64,000 bases of DNA. It comes from Schistosoma mansoni (taxonomy: Eukaryota > Platyhelminthes > Trematoda > Strigeidida > Schistosomatidae). A program made the position numbers and the translations under genes. Below, piece after piece: positions 1 to 13,100 of the stretch. Below the pieces are notes generated by a model, which had not been told where the DNA came from, did not search any database, and worked only from the letters and a program-made list of their open reading frames with translations. Location of the stretch: positions 1,488,001-1,552,000 of the forward strand of contig NC_031500.1 of assembly GCF_000237925.1 (NCBI RefSeq). Reading direction: 5' to 3'. Within the stretch, counting starts at the first letter, position 1, and each line of letters opens with the position of its first letter.

Positions 1-229
1 CCCTTCTTTGTGAAAAAGTGCTTCTCCTTGTAGCCTTGACGACCTGAGAGCAACAGCATAGTACTCAAGAGACAATTGTTTAAGACTAGTCACAAGTGGC
101 ATTTTTGGATAGTTTTAGTATAACCTTTTAAACTATCATACAAAGGATTATGATTTGTTCAGTTATAATCTTGGTTAACTGATTAACAGGACGATTGCTT
201 TGCATCACTACGTGATTTCATTATCTATC

Positions 230-2350
230 TTCAGGATCGATCAAGCAATAAAAAGAGGTGTAAAGATGGACTGGTATTGATCTACTTTTACTTCTTTCAA
301 CTTTCCAAATGACTTTATCAACTGTCTAACTTTAAGATGCCGTCCAAAACACCCGAATAAATACACATGTATGTTTATGTTACCAACATCTAGATGATTT
401 CAGACTGCACATCATCTGCTCTATCTGTTTTCGCTGATGAATTTACTGAATTCATTGTTACTGCCTTCATTGGTTTACTTTCAATTGTATGTGGCGATTT
501 CAATTCATGTGACTGCAGCTCCCTTACATCACTAGGTCACCAAAATGTAGTACATTTCCCTACTTGTTTGGAAGCTCATTTAGACTTCGTTTTCATTAAT
601 GATGTGACTACATATGTGACTCGTAAACATGCTCCATTGTCTGCCTCGGATGACTAAATAATTCGTGTTCTACCTAAAGTATATGGAAAACATGGAAAGA
701 GTACACTCTTACACCAGACGAAAAAAGTCATATATAGGAATTACTCAGAAGAAAACATACGACTAATTGGGAATTATTTACAGACGACTCACTGAAAAAC
801 ACCACTGATGTTATCACCTGTTATCTTAAATTCTGTTTTGATATGTGTTGTCCTACTGAAACCATTTTTTCAAGTTCTGATCGACTTACATCTCCACAAC
901 TAAAACGACTATGGAGGGTGAAAGAAAGAATGTACAAGGAGACAAACACTACTGAAGTTCGTAAGCTAAATGGTCTAATAAACCTAGAGATTAGACAAAT
1001 TAGATTTTTCTACTCATTGGGATATTACAAATATATTATTTACTTATAATAATCTACCCAAATCTCAATTTATCCGAAATAACCAAGTCAAACCTTGATA
1101 ATGATACCTACCAGAGATTAAACGTCTCAACTCTATGTTCTCTCAGAAACTCCTATGATGTAAAAACTCTCAAAGTATGTGGAAACTCTTGAAAGAACTT
1201 ATCGACGACAGACAGGTTAGAAGCGATAACCAGCTGAATGTTTGTGACTTAAATAAGTCTTTTGTAAGTCAGTCATCTGATGTCATGCTCCCTATATTCA
1301 CAGGTTTTAAAATAGTTCTGTTCCTCGTTTCATTGAAAATGATGTCCAAAAATGTCTTCAGTCACTTAATTCATCCCAATGTTTAGGACCTGATGGTATC
1401 CCCAACCTTCTTTTTTAAAGAAATGTACTGACCTTCTATGTTATCCATTCGTGAATATCTTTAACAGATCTTTCTCAAATAATGTCATACAGAAAATGTG
1501 GAGAAAGATAAAAATAATCTCTATACCTAAGATAGTATCTGGTGATAAAAATGTGAAACTTAGACCCATAGCAATAACTTCACATTCCCTCAAAATAATG
1601 GGAAAATTATTGATACTCCTACTTCAACCTGCAGCTTAAGAGCACAGCGATCCTTATCAGCTTGTTCACAAATGTAAAAGAAGCATCTTAGATACCGTTG
1701 CTGTTCTGCATCACAATGTAGTGTTCGTCATGGAAAAGGGTCAGAAGTATGTTGTATGGGCTTTTCTGGATTATACTTCTGCTTTCGATTCCATCCCAAG
1801 ACACCTCTTACTTAACTGGTTGATCAGCGTCAATACTGACGGCTGGATAATCAATTGGTTATGTTCCTACCTCTCTGGAAGAGAATAGTACACTGTGTTT
1901 GGAGGAAAGTGTTCAACGTCTCTACTGTCTAGTGAGGGTGTGCCATAAGGAGCTGTTCTTTTACTTCTCCTTTTCTCTTTTTTTTCTTCATGATCTACCA
2001 TCTTACACTGAAAACACTTTTGTGAAATATGCGGACGACCTCACTGTATGTATGCCAATTTCTCCTTCTTTATATTTCATAGAAATGAATGATTTTATGT
2101 CTCGTATTGAATGGTGATCTGTTGGTAATGGTCTCTTATTTAATCCGTCCAAATCTCAACCTGTTAACTTCAGCCTGAGATATGGACTGCACTTATACAC
2201 TATTTTAGGGCCCCATAATGCTTCTGCCGTTGGTGACTTCTTGATAAACACAGTGTCTAAGGTCAATAATCTTGTGATTACTTTTTCCTCTGATCTCTCT
2301 TGGTCCTCTCATGTTTTACTGTTATCGGAAAAAATTTACCGTTTGACTTA
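230..2350 (+). mobile_element. CR1/jockey-like LINE, decayed
   Basis: This is a decayed non-LTR retrotransposon read in several short open pieces. Around 490-640 the text resembles the end of an APE-type endonuclease (CGDFNS, then DFVFIND near 590). Around 1760-1900 it resembles reverse transcriptase (DYTSAFDSIPRHLL). Near 2020-2045 it contains the catalytic motif YADDL. The frame changes many times, so no protein of useful length remains. The order endonuclease then RT, and the motif style, fit the CR1/jockey group known in schistosomes (SR1-like). The exact family is uncertain and the 5' boundary is approximate. Confidence 0.7.
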
Positions 2351-2370
2351 CTATATGTGGAGTTCAACCA

Positions 2371-2662
2371 GGTCTGTTCTGAGATATCAACTCATTGAAG
2401 ACAATGGTGGATGTGTCACTCGATTTCGTGGATTGGTTGAAGTTAGATATTAACACCGTGAGATGCCGGCCAACTCAGTGGTCTAGAGGTTAAACATTCG
2501 CGCGCGAGACTGACAGGTTCTGGATTCGAATCTCGTGAGGCGGGATTGTGGATGCACACTTCTGAGGAGTTTCATAATAAGACGAAACGGTTTTGCAGTG
2601 CTTCCAGATTTTCTACGATGGTCTAGCTTCAATTGATTCATGATCTCAACTATTGGAAATCA
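2371..2662 (+). repeat. Beta SINE copy (tRNA-headed, hammerhead relic)
   Basis: This is a partial copy of the commonest SINE in the window, here called beta. It has a tRNA-like head with an A-box-like CTCAGTGGTCTAGAGGTTAA (near 2475) and a B-box-like GGATTCGAATC (near 2520). After that come a hammerhead-like block (CTGAGGA near 2562, GACGAAAC near 2580) and the family end (CAATTGATTCATGATCTCAACTAT). Helix II is disrupted, so this ribozyme is probably dead. Confidence 0.75.
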
Positions 2663-3782
2663 ATTTTTATTGGAAAAAAAAAATCAAAAATGGAAATATT
2701 TATTTATTCTTATTGTTATTATGATTACTCTCCTACATTCACTAATATATAGACATGCATGGATACACTACACACACATATATATTCATGTGATTGTGAT
2801 GAAATTATGAAATAAACGATTAACTGGTGTTGGTGATAATGTTTGTTATGTAATCAATGTAGAACCACCTCAATGAAATGAATGTATATATATAGACATT
2901 AAAATCACAACTAATCATAAATTCCATATATTAAATGTTTATCATCTTTCACTATTGTGCCAAATGAATAGAACACTTTATTTTTAGTTCACAAACTAAT
3001 CTTAGTTAGATAACTATAAGTCTGGAAGTATTGAACAGCTGTTTCGTCTCAGTGCAGGACTCATCAGAAATTCACATCCACGAACACACTGTTGGGGATC
3101 GAACTCATGACGTTCAGTCTCATATTCATGGACTCCTAGTTTCTAGAATACCGAGTTGCTATCAAGTGGTGCATATGTCTAACTGCAATCAATCTGTGGT
3201 ATTGCGAGGCTATCTTTACCTTCCTGACATACAACACAGTTAAACTCCATTCTTTAAGATAATAAAGGGAGCTATGTGAATGTAATTCTACTAAATTTAT
3301 CTGTCCAGTGTTACTGATTTTTCACTAGCTGTGTAACTTAGATTTGTTCGTTATATCTTGGTAAACATTTATCAATCTTCACAACTGCCATACTAAATAA
3401 ATCACATTTAATATGTACTAGTTGGCTTTATTACTTACTTAAAGTTTTCATACTGATACAAAGAATAGAACTAAGTGCAGATTGACATTTGTTTACATTC
3501 TGACCGTCATTTTCATCAGTCAGTCCTTGTCTCCATAGATGAAGGCTTATAATCTCAATAATGGACTTATTGCCTTGATTTGAATTTAAGCATTATTTAC
3601 TCGGTGATCGCAATATACTCGATCAGTGCTTCAAAGAAATATGTAATCAGATATTAGTAAAGTACAAATGTCCTCTACTTTTAAAAGTCACGTCTTACAG
3701 CCATGAGTTAATGCTGAATAAATAGCTACACAATGTACACACACATTCGTTGGAGGACAGAATTATTTTAAACATTCCATTC
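2663..3782. other. AT-rich spacer, no gene seen
   Basis: I see no exon, RNA gene or recognisable element in this AT-rich stretch upstream of the GIPC exon. The short open frame at 3031-3243 matches the antisense of a SINE-like segment and is not supported as a gene. Confidence 0.5.
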
Positions 3783-4020
3783 TGTTAGATAGTGGCTAGC
3801 AAAGGAATCGAGGACGCGCGTTTTGTCCCATTTGGGACTCATCAACTAGATATACCTGTATCTCAGAGTTGATGTGTCACTCTTGGACTCGTACCCACTA
3901 ACTTTCGCTTCAAATGTCATCGTGTTATCCACTTACCTACTGATTCCTGATAGATACCTGTTTGTGCAGGTGGATGAGACGAGCGTCCTGGATTGCACTG
4001 CTAGCCACTACCCATCTTTG
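3783..4020. repeat. Alpha SINE inverted pair
   Basis: Two pieces of the schistosome alpha SINE lie head to head. The left piece is on the minus strand (antisense hammerhead near 3807-3850, with core changes). The right piece is on the plus strand (GCGTCCTGGATTGCACTGCTAGCC near 3983). It ends 120 bases before the GIPC exon at 4138. Confidence 0.7.
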
Positions 4021-4137
4021 CTTGTAACAAACGAAGCATAATGTAATATTGACTAATTTTATTCTATGTATAAGAATTTATATTGAACTGATTTTTTGTT
4101 ATACATTTGCCCTTTTTGTACATTCTACACCATTCAG

Positions 4138-7100
4138 ATATGATCAATTCACGTTCAAAAAATAAAAATAATCATATTGGATCCGGTAAAAGAACTATTC
4201 GATTTAAACAAGATGGTAATATAGAAGAAAATGAGGTAAACAAATGTAATTATAATTTTATATCATTATCATTATTACTTCTGTAATCATGTTGGGACTC
4301 AGACATTTATCATTCATTTCAATGGATAATGATCTTCCAATATCACTATTGTTCAAAGAGGATTACTGTTGTAGTGTCGTGCTTCGCTAATCGTTCACTT
4401 CAATAACTGTTATAATACAAATCTTAACGGTATATAATGTCAGAAGGCGAAGAGAAGCGGTAACTACAGTTTTATTGTCAAATAACGCAGGTCAGAAAGC
4501 TATAAGCACATGAGCAAATATCGGTGAGACTATAATTTATGGACAACCTTTGAGCAATGTTAAAATAACCTTTAAAATGTCATCTACTTACTAGGGTTAA
4601 CTGAGGGTTATGAATTAGTACAAGGAACTAGGATTAGGATTCATAACTAAACGTTAGGGTTAGAAATTATGTTTAATGTTTTCATCACGAACTGACAGCT
4701 ATAATGCCAAAATGGTATTTAGCCAGATGAGTGGATAAATCTCGCGCCGAAATCTAAGACCTGCTATCTTAAATCTGATTGGTTCGTCCATAAATTATAG
4801 TCTCGCCCAAATATCAGTGAGCAAAGTAAAAATGACACGCATTGGAGATGGCGGGGAAACCAACTCACTTTCATCAAGCGTCAATCAATATTTATAGTTA
4901 AACGAGAATAAATGACAGATATGTGATAAATAGGATAAGAAGGGTACACACACCTACGCTCATATGAAAATGGTTAGGGTTAATAAGTGATTATTTAACA
5001 AAGTGAAAATATGATTCATGATGGATAGGTGAATTGACTTATCCAGAAGTTAGAATAAGGCATATGTGCTTAACATAACAACCGATACTACACTGTTCTC
5101 ATAGAAACATGATAGAGGGTTTAAAAAAGTAACTTACAAAATCAATGAAGAAGTGTTCTAATGGGTGCTGATATCACTTCATTTTGTTGTTTATATTTAT
5201 ATATACTTGTGATTACATATCAGTCCTACAGGAGGTCAGTTGCAGCCCGAACAGCTCAGTGGTAACGTCTCTGACTATGAAGCTGAGTGACACGGGATGG
5301 AATCTGTCAGAGAGCACCAGTTCTCTCAAGATTACAGGTACACCTTGCTGACGAGTGCCAAGTAGCACGAAACCTGGGTCCAGGGTTTCCTGTTGACCAC
5401 CTCCAACCACCATCTTATACTTGAACTGTAAATATTTTCTTTGTGAAGCTTATCAATTTTAAAATCTTTAGTTATTATTGATGAAACTTTATTTGATAAT
5501 CATTTAGTATTATCAAAGTGTTAACAGATAATTTAAAACCGTAGAAAGAGAGCATAAAGAGAGTTTTGTCTTAGTCACTCACTCTTCGGTAGCATTCACC
5601 TACAAAGGGTAAACTGAGTTGACGATAGTACCCTCAAGTACGATAGCTAGTGGGATAATTTAAATGCCATTTGATTTTTAAAGATTTGGTTTATTTAATT
5701 ATTGATATTCTGACTTGACTTTCATCATTTTTAGTTGACTTATCTGTGTATCTAGTACGTAATAGCTTGACATTATGATACATGTTTACACAAAATAGAT
5801 GTAATATACGTAGCAGTGGAATCTAGAATATTCATTCCTCCTCAATTAAGACTTGTCAGATACATATACCTACACCTTAGAGTGAATGTCCACTTCTTGA
5901 TTCGAGTCCAGTACATTTACCTAAGTTTCAGTGCGTTGATGTTTATAGTGTAAGTTACAAGTGTGGTATATGTTACTTATGTTAACAAATATAAATAGCA
6001 TGTAACATTGTTCGAAAGTGAAATGTTTTTTCAAAACAGTATTGAGTAGAATAGAATGAAGAGAACAGAAAAAGAATTAGAATAAAAATAGACGACATTG
6101 TAATTAGACAATACATTGTAGATTCATATGCAACAAATCCACCTGCTTCGTTATTTTACACAGATGATTTGTCAGTTCCCAAATGTTGTCCAATTTTTTT
6201 CCAGTTTTCAACCTAAAACCTTTTTACAGTTTTCAATAACTGCGAGATTTGTTTATTGGTATTCGAATAATGTATGTGTTTTTGATTAACTTCATATTAT
6301 TGGTGTGATTTTTTGAAGGGTCTTATGTTTACACAAAATAGATGTAATATAGGTAGCAGTGGAATCTAAACTATTCATTCCTCCTCAATTAAGACTTGTC
6401 AGATACATATACCTGCACTATAGAGTCAATGTTCACTTCTAGATTCGAGTCCAGTACGTTGATGTTTACAGCTTAAGTTACTAGTTTCTTTATTCTAGCT
6501 CATTAGTCTTAAATACAAAAAAACAAATCCTCCATTCCATTGACAACGTTGAATGACATGGCTGAAAATCGTTTGCAATGGCGAAGGTGCATCCACTCTT
6601 TGTGTTCTCCCAAATTCTAATCTTCTGAATTCTTCATGACTATCTTTTTTCTCTCTCCAAATTTATTTTATTGGAATACACTCCTTGAATAACATCTTCA
6701 AACCCTTATCTTTCACATAATACTTATACTCTTACTTCGTCTACCACTGTGGGATTTGAATCGACAACCGCATGTCTGTGCTAATTTGGTATGGTAACTC
6801 GAACTGATGTACGTACGTACGTACGAAGTTCTACGTTGTGACTGACTGACTGACTAATTGACAACCACATTCTATCTATTTCATCTAAACTTAAGGACTC
6901 TATATTCATAATACAATAATTGACCTTAAGGCGGCATTTGACTCCGTTGATCGTGAGGTTCTATGGCAGTGTTTGTCAGTGAAAGGAGTACCAAAGAAGT
7001 ACATTAACCTCATAAAGGCTCTCTACTCGAACACAACTGGTCGAGTTAGAGCCTATGGCGAACTGTCATCAGAATTGGTTACCTCAAGTGGTGTTCGTCA

Positions 7101-10100
7101 GGGCTGTCCACTCTCCCCATTCTTGTTTAACTTTGTCGTTGACATGCTTTTAGAGATATCACTTTCATCATCTCAATCTCCTGGAGTTGGACTTTTACCG
7201 GGAGATTCACTTATTGACTTACAATACGCCGACGACATAGTTTTATTCGGTGATGACGCTGATAAAATGCAGAGTCTTCTGACCACTATAAGCAACAATG
7301 CAGGCATGTTCGGGATGCGATTCTCTCCCTCGAAGTGCAAAATGTTACTTCAGGATTGGGTTGCAGCGACACCTGAACTAGTGATAGGGAGTGAAGTAGT
7401 TGAGCGTGTTGACTGCTTCACTTATCTTGGGAGTCTCATCAGCCCTTGTGGTCTGGTGTGTGACGAAATCTCAGCACGGATACAGAAGGCTCGTCTAGCT
7501 TTCGCCAACTTGCGTCATTTATGGTGTAGGCGAGTTATCCGTCTAGCAACAAAAGGACGGGTTTACTGTGCAGCAGTTCGTTCCGTCCTACTTTATGGCA
7601 GTGAAACATGGCCGATAAGAGTAGAGGATATTCGTAGGCTACTAGTATTCGATCATAGGTGTCTTCGACGCATTGCTCGTATATCCTGGTACCACCGGCT
7701 AAGTAATGCAGATGTTAGGAAACGGGTACTAGGTAAGGATAGCAAACCGATTGATTAAGTAATGAAACTTCATCAGTTGAGATGGCTGGGACACGTGTTA
7801 CGTATGCCCAACCACCGACTGCCCCGACGTGCAATGTTTTATGGTGTAGGAGCAGGTTGGAGAAAAGCTAGGGGCGGCCAGACCAAAACGTGGCATAAAT
7901 CCATGAAGTCACTGACAAGTGGACTGAGCCATATTGATAGGTGTAGACTACCTGGTTGGGATTCGCGAGATGATAGCAACCGATGGTTAGAGACCTTGAA
8001 TGACATGGCTCAAAATCGTTTGCAATGGCGAAGGCACATCCACTCTTTGTGTTCACCCAAATTCTAATCATCTGAATTCTTCATGTCTCTATCTTTTTTC
8101 TCTTTCCAAATTTATTTCACTGTATTATACTCCTTGAATAACATCTTCAAACCCTTATCTTTCACATAATACTTATACTCTTACTTCGTCTACCACTGTG
8201 GGATTTGAATCGACAACCGCATGTCTGTGCTAATTTGGTATGGTAACTCGAACTGATGTACGTACGTACGTACGAAGTTCTACGTTGTGACTGACTGACT
8301 GACTGAATACAATAATTTACTTTTTTTCAGACTTCAATTATATTCATAATAAGATTCCTTTCTCAAAGGAAAAAACAAAACAAACTAACTAATCAATGTC
8401 TTATATTGTCGAATCAAAATTGAATTTTGACTCAATGATATAATCATAAACTGTACTTAACGTAAAACATTTCAGTTTTATTTTTAACTGATTTGTATTT
8501 CAGATGTATCTATGCATGTTCTTGTGTATCTATGGAGGTTTTTATGTGTATCTATGCAGGTTTTTGTGTGTATCTATGCGTGGGTTTTGTGTATCTATGC
8601 ATGTTTTCGTGTTTGTATGTATGTATCTATGTAAGTGTGTATGCTTGGTATTAATTTCAAGTTTGATTTAGGCTGTAATTTGAGTGAATTATTGTTTTGT
8701 ACATTCATTTAATACAATTATTAGTCAAATATAGTTACTGAAGAAACTATAAAAACAAAACAACTCATTCTAATTAGGGGGTTTCCTGTGGAGATTTTTA
8801 GTAATTTTTATATATATTGTTGAAATCATGAATCAATTGAAGCTACACCACCATGGAAAACCTGGAATCACTGAACAGTCGTTTCGTCCCGTTGTGGGAC
8901 TCCTCAGCAGTGCGCATCCATGATTCTACTAAGTTAATCATATTAGAAAAATAATTTGGATACTGAATGTACTACTAATGAATAAACTAACAATTACATT
9001 AGAAAAAATGTATCACTATTAAGTAAATATATATGACTAATGGTAAATGTCTTTTTATCAGTTCGTTTAATGGTAAATTTTAATATTAACTAAACATCTC
9101 TCTTTCAACCTCTCTTCTTACTAAATAAACATAAAACAGAATATAGAATACTAGAAGAATAAACAGGGGGACTATAGTTCATAGACGAGCCAATTAGAAG
9201 AGTTGGAAGGATTTCAAGGTCGTAGCGCCAATTTTAGTACTTGTTGCTCATGTACAAACGTTCCGTAGAGGATTTTAGAGAAGACGTAACAATTAAGTAT
9301 CTACAATAAATGGGACTACTAAGAAGTTCCTTTATTTGTAATTGTTGTAATCAAATAGCTTGTAAACTCTTGTGCAGACTAGGGCGATGTTGTCCTTTGA
9401 TATAATATATGTTGGAGCTAGAAGTCTTATAAAAAAGGAACTTTTTTTCGCTCAATTCGGATTGATACTAAGACAGGTTATAATGATTTCTGCGAACTGT
9501 ATAATAAAAGCATCTGGGCAGTATCATCGATGAACACGGTGGATTTGATGCAGATGTGAAAGTGCGGATCGGCAAAGCGAGTGCAGCATATTTACAACTG
9601 AAGAACATCTGGAACTCAAAACAATTGTCTGTCAACCAACATCAAACTCACAATTTTCAATATAAATGTCGAGAAAGTTCTACTGTACGGGGAAGAAACC
9701 TGGAGAACTACGAAAGTCATCATCCAGAAAATACTGATGTTTAGTAACAGTCATTTACGCAAGATACTCAATATCCATGGGCAAGACACTATCAGCAACA
9801 ACATACTGTGGTAGAGAACAAACCAGATTTCAGTGGAGGAAGAAATCAGGAAGACACGCTGGAAGTGGATAGGACACACATTGAGGAAATCACCCAACTG
9901 CATAACAAGGCAAGCCCTCACATGGAATCCTCAGGGCAAAAGGAGAAGAGGAAGACTAGAGAACACATTACGCCGAGAAATGGAGATAGATATGAGAATA
10001 ATGAACAACAATTGGATAGAACTAGAAAGGAAGGCTCAAAACAGAGTGGGTTGGAGAATGCTGGTCGGCCGCCTATGCTCCATCGGGGGTAACAGGCGTA

Positions 10101-13100
10101 AGTAAGTAAGTAAGTATAATAAAAGCATCAGTAACATTGGCTGCAATATTTGCAGATGTTACTGAAGCTTCGGCTGTTTACTGGTATGAGTATTGTGGAG
10201 AGTATTATGACAAACTTACACAACCAGAGTACACACAAACAATAATTAAGCTATGTGGTCGAGGCTGAGAGAGCTTTTGCGACGTTATCATGGCTCCAGA
10301 GATCGACTATTATAGAGCTATATGGATGAGTTTCTCTACCTTACGCATTACAATTTTAGAACCTTTGAACCTATTTCTAAACTTGACAAGTGTTTGTACC
10401 ATGCAAAAAAAGATGTGTGTATCCACTTTAATTCTTTGGTTTTGTATAATATATTTTTGCTCTATGGTGACTGTTTACTGATCGACTAACACTTCTCAAG
10501 ATCACTTGAGATTCGTTCAAAGGTCTTCCATAAATTATAATCTCGCTGAATAAACATTAAGTTAACATAGTAAAATTCATTTCAAAAAAAAAGATTTTAG
10601 TTAAATAATCTATGATAACTAAGGAATTAGAATAATAGCTATTTCCTTTCAACACTTGACTACTTATCAGCACACAACCAGGTATGTTGGAAATATTAGA
10701 TAATCAAATATCATACAGTCAATGAATAATAATTTTTTCCTGGTCAACGTTTTTTTAGCGAGTTAGTTTTCTACGGGATGGGGTCACTAACCTCATGCTC
10801 AACCCTCCTCCTTTACCCAGGCTTGGGACTGGCAGTAGCCCCTGGAGGAGCTACAGGCGGAGTTATACAGTAAATGAACCGAGTATATCTTTTATAGTCT
10901 GAAAATTTGAATTGATTGATAGTTTTTATTAAAACACTTGTCGTCATTTAAAAGCTGATTTTTTCGTCAGGAGTGGAATGTAGAGTCAATATTTACTCCA
11001 CAAAGTTTTGATCGGTAGTTTATTCCAAATAACAGACATTTAGGTTAAACGGGGTCTTGATGTATAATGATCTTGCATTGTTCTATTTGAACTATAAGTT
11101 AAGATTAAGCCCAAGGTTTTCTTCTAATAGGAATCAGAATCTATTGTTTATTCTGTGTTTGTTGTGGCTAACTAACAGAAACGCATTTGAGCTGTGGTGA
11201 AAAATAATTATTCCTGGGCAAGGATATACTTTTCAGGATAAATGTTTGCTTGAATGATAATACAAACTGACCTAATTTAGGTAACCATGGAACATCAAAA
11301 GTAATATACAAATGTTTCGTCCTAATATAAAACTCTTCAATAGTGTGTATCCATTGCCCGATTGAGGGTCTAACTTAGAAGGTTCAGGACATGCAGAGAG
11401 CGACGAACCTTTAGACTATTGGGTTAGTATTCAATTGTTATCACGTTCAAATTAAATAATCATTACCATATTATAAAATCATCTTCTACTACCTTCGATG
11501 GATAACTGACTCATATTACAAGACATGACTGAACTCTAATAGTCAATGCTACTAGCAAGAAGTCCGGAAAATATCTTTCAAATTCAGTTCCTAGTGAAGA
11601 AGATCAACATTAAATTCAAGCAAAAAAATAAGTGAATACTTCATTACAATTAGTCATTGGAATGATACACTATAAATAAATCAACACCGCTGGATACCAG
11701 CTGGCTCAGTGGTCTAGAGGTTAAGCGCTCGCGTGCGTAACTGATAGATCCTGAATTTAAATCTCGCGTGGCGATATCGTGGGTGCTCACTGTTGAGGGA
11801 TCCCACAACAGGACGAAACGGCCGTCTAATACTTCCAGGTTTTCCATGGTGGTCTAGCTTCAATTGACTCACAATATCAACTATTAACATTACTATAATA
11901 TCCACAAAACTTCTTCTGATATTAATCAATATATGGTCACTAGTGACTGGCTTCAATAGGTGACCAGTGGAGTTCAACCAAGTCTATTGTGAGGTAGTAA
12001 CTCACTGAAGACATTGGAGCATATGTCGCTCAATTTCGTGGTATGGTTGAAGTTATACATTATTACCGTTGGATACTGGCCGGCTCAGTGGTCTAGAGAT
12101 TAAGCGTTCGCGCGCGAAACCGATAGGTCCTGCTTTCGAATCTCATGAGGCGGGATCGTGGATGCGCACTACTGAAGAGTTCCACAATAGAACGAAACGG
12201 CCGTCCACCACTTCCAGGTTTTCCATGGTGGTGTAGCTTCAATTGACTCCTGATCTTAACTATTGAAATTTAATTATCATTGAACTATCTACCAGTATAA
12301 CTCAAAATTAATGGATGGATAGATGATTATTTCATGAACTAAAATATCAATGTTGAATTAAACTTCACCTAATTATCTACTATATAAGGTAATAATGAAT
12401 AGGGGGTCTTTTGTTTTCTCTTAAAGACTTAATATATATATCACATGTTAACATGGTTCTTAATTATTAAACTGTCATGTTGTTGTTTTTGTGTTTTTTT
12501 TTCTTCAAAAATTTGCCAAATTTTTTTTCATTTAAAATAATTTACTACTATAAAAGAAATAGTAAATATAAATCATTTATTATGTATCGATTGTTTAGAT
12601 CTTCTTAATGATGTTCAAGACTTCAGTTGATCAGTTTCTTATAGGCGAATTGCATCACCGTTTATATAAGTCGAGATGGATGGTGACTAGTAATGGAATT
12701 CAGGATACGGGTTTCATCCTATTTTTGGACTCATCAGTTGGATGTATGTACATCTCAGAATTGATGTTCATTCTGGGACTGAAATTTAATAATGTTTGCT
12801 TCAAACGCTGTCTTCAATATTAGTTGGAAGATTTAAAACCATCAGAACAAAATTAATTAGAAATTCAATCTCTTGCACTAGGTACTGGCTATCCGGACTC
12901 AGTAACTTATTGGATAACGTGATGGAATTTGAAGCAAACTGTACTATGTTCTAGTCCAGGATTGAAAATTAACGCTGGGATGTAGGTATATTCAGCTGAT
13001 GGGTCTCGAATTAGACGAAAAGTGCGTACTGAATTCCACCGCTAGCCACTATCCATCTCTGATTTGAATGATAAAATAAAGCTGGAAAAAACGAACTAGA

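Noticed and set aside
4140-4235. ATG 4140 as a gene start with a spliced-leader acceptor at 4138
   Set aside because: The exon continues GIPC from an upstream exon (Asp split over the junction), so the Met is internal.
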